Both the position numbers and the translations under genes were made by a program. Below, one piece after another: positions 15,801-17,952 of a stretch of DNA of 17,952 nt. Location: positions 1 through 17,952 of the forward strand of contig QHWL01000277.1 of the NCBI GenBank assembly GCA_003222555.1, read 5' to 3'. The stretch is from Acidobacteriota bacterium. GTDB taxonomy: Bacteria; Acidobacteriota; Vicinamibacteria; Vicinamibacterales; CAVVIG01. Numbering within the stretch: the stretch's first letter is position 1; each line of letters starts with the position of its first letter. Under the pieces are notes generated by a model. That model was not told where the DNA came from, made no database searches, and saw nothing but the letters and a program-made list of their open reading frames with translations.

Positions 15801-17952
15801 AGCGTACACTTCTTGCCAGCGTCGCCCGTGCGGTACTGAGCGGAAACCGCGGCACTCTGGCCAACCAGATCGATCGACCTTATCCCGAACGGCGGAAGGT
15901 CGTCCTCGAAAAATTCCCCGCGCCACTCGGCTCGCGTCTTTCGTCGATCCGGTCTGTCGCGCAGGCGGAAGTTGAGATTCCTCCGCAGATTCTCGGCAAC
16001 GGCCTCGGAGGCTTCTCGGTCGACGGCCGTGAGTACGTCGTTGTCCTCGAAGGCGCCGGCGAGACGCCTTTGCCGTGGGCCAACGTCATCGCCAACCCGA
16101 CATTCGGAACCATCGTCACCGCGTCGGGATCGGCGTTTACGTGGGCCGAAAACAGCCGGGAAAACCGGCTCACGCCATTTTCGAACGATCCCGTCACCGA
16201 TCCAAGCGCGGAGTGCATGTTCGTCCGTGACGACGAGACGGGAGAGGCGTGGTCGCCAACGCCAGGCCCGTTGCCTCGGAACCGCACGAGCGGGCGTTTT
16301 GTGATTCGCCATGCCGCCGGCTCGTCCAGTTTCGCGCGCTTCACAAACGGCATCGGCCACCAACTCCAGATCTTTGTGGACAGCAGCGACCCCGTGAAAT
16401 TCTCGCTGCTCACACTGACCAATCAGGGCGATTCAGTCCGCCGTCTGAGCGTGTTCGCCTATAACGAATGGTGGCTGGGACCGCCACGGGCCGACCAGCA
16501 GCTTCACGTGGTGACCGAAACCGACGCCGAGTCCGGAGCGCTCCTCGCCAGGAACGCGCACAATCAGGAATTTGCCGGCCGGATCGCGTTCGCGTATGCG
16601 AGCGATCGCTTCAAATCCTCGACTGGCGATCGATTGTCTTTTCTCGGCCGCAACGGCTCATTGGCCGCACCCGCGGCTCTTCGGCACGAAGTACTCTCGG
16701 AGCGCTTTGGGGCGGGGCTCGATCCCTGTGCCGCCCTACAGGTCTCCATCACGCTGGAGCCGGGAGAAAGCCGCCGTCTGGTCTTTCTTCTGGGCCAGGG
16801 CCGCGGCTTGGGCGAAGTTCGGGCGTTGGTGAACCGACATGGCCATGTGACCGCAGCCGACGCCGCGCTGGACGCTGTGCGCCGATCGTGGAACGAGATG
16901 CTCGACGCCGTTCAAGTGCGAACCCCCGACGATTCCTTCGATTTGATGATGAACCGGTGGCTCTTGTATCAGACGGTGAGTTGTCGGCTGTGGGCTCGTT
17001 CCGCGTACTACCAACCAAGCGGCGCGTTCGGATTCCGCGACCAGCTTCAGGACGTCATGGCCCTCTGGCCGGCACAGGTCGATCTCCTGAGAGAACACCT
17101 GCTACGTGCGGCGGGCCGGCAGTTCGTGGAAGGCGATGTCCAGCACTGGTGGCACGAACCGAGCGGCCGGGGGCTTCGGACTCGATGCTCCGACGACCTG
17201 CTGTGGCTTCCGTATGCGGTGGCTCATTACGTCCAGACGACGGGTGACACCCGGCTGCTGAACGTGCAGGTGCCCTTTCTCGAAGCGTCACCGCTCGCCG
17301 CAGGCGCGCAGGAGGCGTATCTGCTGCCGCGCGTCTCCAGCGAACAAGGATCGGTGTTCGAGCATTGTCTGCGTGCCATCGACAAAGGCCTGACGGCCGG
17401 CGCCCACGGCCTGCCGCTGATTGGCAGCGGCGACTGGAACGACGGCATGAACAGGGTCGGCCGAGCCGGTCACGGAGAGAGCGTCTGGCTCGGCTTCTTT
17501 CTGCACTCCGTTCTCACGCAGTTCGCCCCCTTGTGCGAAGCCCAGGGAGATCGGGCCCACGCGGAGCGATATCGTAACGAGGCCCGCCGTCTCGGAACCA
17601 TGCTGGAGTTGTGCTGGGACGGAGAGTGGTATCGCCGTGCCTATTACGACGATGGCACGCCGTTGGGCTCCGCACAAAACAGCGAGTGCAAGATTGACTC
17701 GATCGCACAGTCGTGGGCGGTGCTCTCTGAGGCCGTGCCCTTGCGCTTCGCAGAACGTGCCATGGACGCCGTGCAGGCACAGCTGATCAGCCGAAGCTCG
17801 CGGACGTTACGGCTGCTGACTCCTCCATTCGATCACACCGATCAGGATCCCGGGTACATCAAGGCCTATCCGCCTGGTGTCCGCGAAAACGGGGGGCAAT
17901 ACACACATGCGGCCGTGTGGGTGGTCATCGCCGCAGCTCGGCTCGGGAATGG
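9875..17952 (+). CDS. ndvB: Cyclic beta-1,2-glucan synthase (NdvB/Cgs type), 3' end outside the window
   Basis: The frame is open from the ATG at 9875 to the window edge, 2692 codons without a stop; characterised NdvB/Cgs proteins have about 2830-2870, so some 150-200 residues are missing. Order: N-terminal cytoplasmic part (1-390); membrane segments near 399-416 and 434-458; GT84-like glycosyltransferase (about 475-800) with D619-S-D621, HD at 732-733 and QHRW at 765-768; further membrane segments near 810-855 and 955-985; glycoamylase-like domain (about 1100-1500) with SEARLASF and AHHQGM (H1482, H1483); two beta-sandwich regions (about 1555-1850 and 2035-2320); and a GH94-type barrel with GFRDQLQD (R2388, D2389), GDWNDGM (D2520, D2523) and [19 protein letters not shown]. 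Such inner-membrane enzymes build beta-1,2-glucan from UDP-glucose, trim it by phosphorolysis and cyclise it for the periplasm. The ATG lacks a clear ribosome site; GGAGG overlaps the preceding gene's stop, so coupling is possible. Confidence 0.9.
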   Translation, partial: MKNPFVLLFKKRAPAAEKPLRDELLSIERLEERAKALAARFTVAPTARRRAGRSVFPRFDDNVRVLGVAYRALADDVHQGKFVTPAAEWFLDHFHLVTSEVLGIRQNLPREYYRQLPRLASREFAGFARVYAMALELIRHSDSRLDRSQLLRFLNSYQSVTPLTIGELWAWPSVLRLALIENLRRLAEEILESRSARKTADAIVSEFEAASVPPPLPASLDTACVVHLLQHVREYGLRLSPIRAVVEEHLAAHQMTAEDAIRTEHQRQATAQVSVANVVTSLRLCSTLNWRQYFETVSLVEHVLQRDPAGAYGAMDFLSRDHQRQVVEELAAPTGEAQVRVALRAIESAQQAAEVGSMTDRAAHVGYHLVGDGSRDLELDVGYRPGVWKRAKRFVLRHPTAVYLGSVALVAAALSGLELAYLRKQLGELRLMHIWIALLLLVPASEVAIMLIQRLVAALIPPRRLQRMEFLGAIPEHARTMVIVPTLLTTVSETRDLLERLEVMAIGNLDPQIHFAILSDFADASAPELSEDQAVLDAARTGVEELNVRLGNGHANRFFLFHRVRRWNEQEQTWMGWERKRGKLEEFNRLLRGAKDTSFAVRVGDLSILPFVRYCITLDSDTRLPRDTAKKLIGIICHPLNRPQVDPASGRITKGYGLLQPRVSVTMASAAGSLFARIYAGHTGVDPYTTAVSDAYQDLFDEGIFTGKGLYDVDAFMAALAGRVPENAILSHDLFEGLYARTALVSDVEVVDEYPVSVLAHARRQHRWVRGDWQILLWLFPWVPTRGSGLVRNCLPLISRWKILDNLRRSLMAPATVALLFLGWTWLPGSLMVWTGVALSALTFPLVLALVEAVAGPRPWQPWRVVLRSLLEDVDTALARATLQLTFVAYHAFEMTHAIVLTLVRISVTRRRLLEWQTAASTARAAGAAKRLGARSFLMSMVSSPTLAAAGLAAVSLARPRALHAALPVILLWAAAPLIAFRLSQPVSRRRPDLEAADRRFLRRVARKTWRYFETFAGPADHALPPDNFQETPRPTVAHRTSPTNIGMGLLATLSAHDLGFIRTEELAERIDATISTIEGMERFEGHLLNWYDTSSLAPLAPRYVSAVDSGNLAAALLTLANGLRRLKQQPQSAAQLCAGLEDTAGMLRLALVAPMGGASAAEGASRLMQEVEAIENILTGPAEARDKLARLGERVPQLVTAKESLKGPSGSSDDEIDYWASRLAQDIAAASDDTADLLDNVADRAVAFADGMNFRLLYDRERSLFSVGYRLTDADGPGQLDTAYYDLLASEARLASFVAIAKGDLPEMHWFHMGRPVTSVEGVPTLLSWGATMFEYLMPLLVMRRYSDTLLDETCRMAVRRQIKYGASRNVPWGISECAYNVVDGHSTYQYKAFGAPGLGLKRGLGDELVVAPYASALATMIEPVAAVRNLRRLSAEGLDGPYGYYDAIDYTRRKHDGTERVPGNDDRDSTGVVVRTFMAHHQGMTLVSIANALGIPMAERFHADPRVQATELLLQERVPRRVVVTQPRPLEETRVAPVTVETERRYRSPNTHVPHAAFLSNGNYIAVVTNAGGGASFCRSRAVTRSRPDATCDPGSQFIYLRDVRSGSVWSATYHPIRKEADEYLVSFAPEKATFRRRDYGISTQLEIAVSTEDDVEVRRLAITNNSDRPREIEVTSYAEIVLATPASDVAHPAFGKLFVEAEYRPECGALLCRRRPRGPEDEEVWAVHVMSLEGRAQGPVEWETDRARFLGRGRGPDLPQAMDGRSLTGTTGATLDPIVSLRQRVRVARGGIVRMSFATGVASNQETALALAQKYRDPSAAARTFALTFTRAQSDLRHLRISSNEALLYERLASRVLYVDGSLRASPEVLANNALGQEALWAYGISGDLPIVLVRVAEENALGLIRQVLEAQGYWRLKGLSADVVILNEHPVGYLDETHAHITALLDNGPWSTWKDRPSGVYLLRGNRMTESERTLLASVARAVLSGNRGTLANQIDRPYPERRKVVLEKFPAPLGSRLSSIRSVAQAEVEIPPQILGNGLGGFSVDGREYVVVLEGAGETPLPWANVIANPTFGTIVTASGSAFTWAENSRENRLTPFSNDPVTDPSAECMFVRDDETGEAWSPTPGPLPRNRTSGRFVIRHAAGSSSFARFTNGIGHQLQIFVDSSDPVKFSLLTLTNQGDSVRRLSVFAYNEWWLGPPRADQQLHVVTETDAESGALLARNAHNQEFAGRIAFAYASDRFKSSTGDRLSFLGRNGSLAAPAALRHEVLSERFGAGLDPCAALQVSITLEPGESRRLVFLLGQGRGLGEVRALVNRHGHVTAADAALDAVRRSWNEMLDAVQVRTPDDSFDLMMNRWLLYQTVSCRLWARSAYYQPSGAFGFRDQLQDVMALWPAQVDLLREHLLRAAGRQFVEGDVQHWWHEPSGRGLRTRCSDDLLWLPYAVAHYVQTTGDTRLLNVQVPFLEASPLAAGAQEAYLLPRVSSEQGSVFEHCLRAIDKGLTAGAHGLPLIGSGDWNDGMNRVGRAGHGESVWLGFFLHSVLTQFAPLCEAQGDRAHAERYRNEARRLGTMLELCWDGEWYRRAYYDDGTPLGSAQNSECKIDSIAQSWAVLSEAVPLRFAERAMDAVQAQLISRSSRTLRLLTPPFDHTDQDPGYIKAYPPGVRENGGQYTHAAVWVVIAAARLGN

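Noticed and set aside
1..17952. CRISPR arrays, tRNA/rRNA genes, transposases, integrases, toxin-antitoxin or defence genes
   Set aside because: I looked for repeat-spacer arrays, cloverleaf-like sequences and hallmark motifs on both strands and saw none.

Overview
The window is GC-rich DNA with high-GC third codon positions and ordinary bacterial gene layout. The family mix suggests a soil-type Acidobacteriota genome, possibly Vicinamibacterales: a secreted beta-lactamase-fold hydrolase, a small cytochrome c of the SVWDGVYT type, and a truncated secreted GVNDN..DNSG protein. That assignment is inference from memory of the families. No rRNA, tRNA, CRISPR array, insertion sequence or phage gene was recognised.

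Left part (1-5500). A secreted metallo-beta-lactamase-fold hydrolase (minus) diverges from an ornithine cyclodeaminase/mu-crystallin family enzyme (plus). The latter converges on an HD-GYP response regulator (minus), with a symmetric G-rich/C-rich inverted repeat between them. Behind the regulator come a flavin reductase and a maleylacetate reductase (minus), which point to aromatic-ring catabolism. A 16-bp operator-like palindrome sits just upstream of the maleylacetate reductase. A small helical protein of unknown function diverges from it.

Middle (5500-9900). Several genes here look damaged: a C-terminal scrap of a second beta-lactamase-fold hydrolase, an alpha/beta hydrolase whose Tat-type signal peptide lies in a different frame from its catalytic domain, and an 86-residue secreted protein that looks internally deleted. 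Between them are a small acidic zinc-ribbon protein and a minus-strand cluster: 67-aa coiled-coil protein, dienelactone hydrolase, cytochrome c, OsmC/Ohr-like protein. A near-consensus promoter stands directly before the coiled-coil gene and probably serves the whole cluster.

Right part (9875-17952). One open frame without a stop fills the rest of the window: at least 2692 codons of a cyclic beta-1,2-glucan synthase (NdvB/Cgs type). It has a membrane glycosyltransferase part, a glycoamylase-like part, two beta-sandwich parts and a GH94 phosphorylase-like C-terminal part. The 3' end lies outside the window.

I did not find a convincing new defence or mobile system. The best leads are the paired G-quadruplex-capable intergenic repeat, the near-leaderless coiled-coil gene heading an operon, the internally deleted secreted protein next to the glucan synthase, and the partial aromatic pathway with its palindrome.
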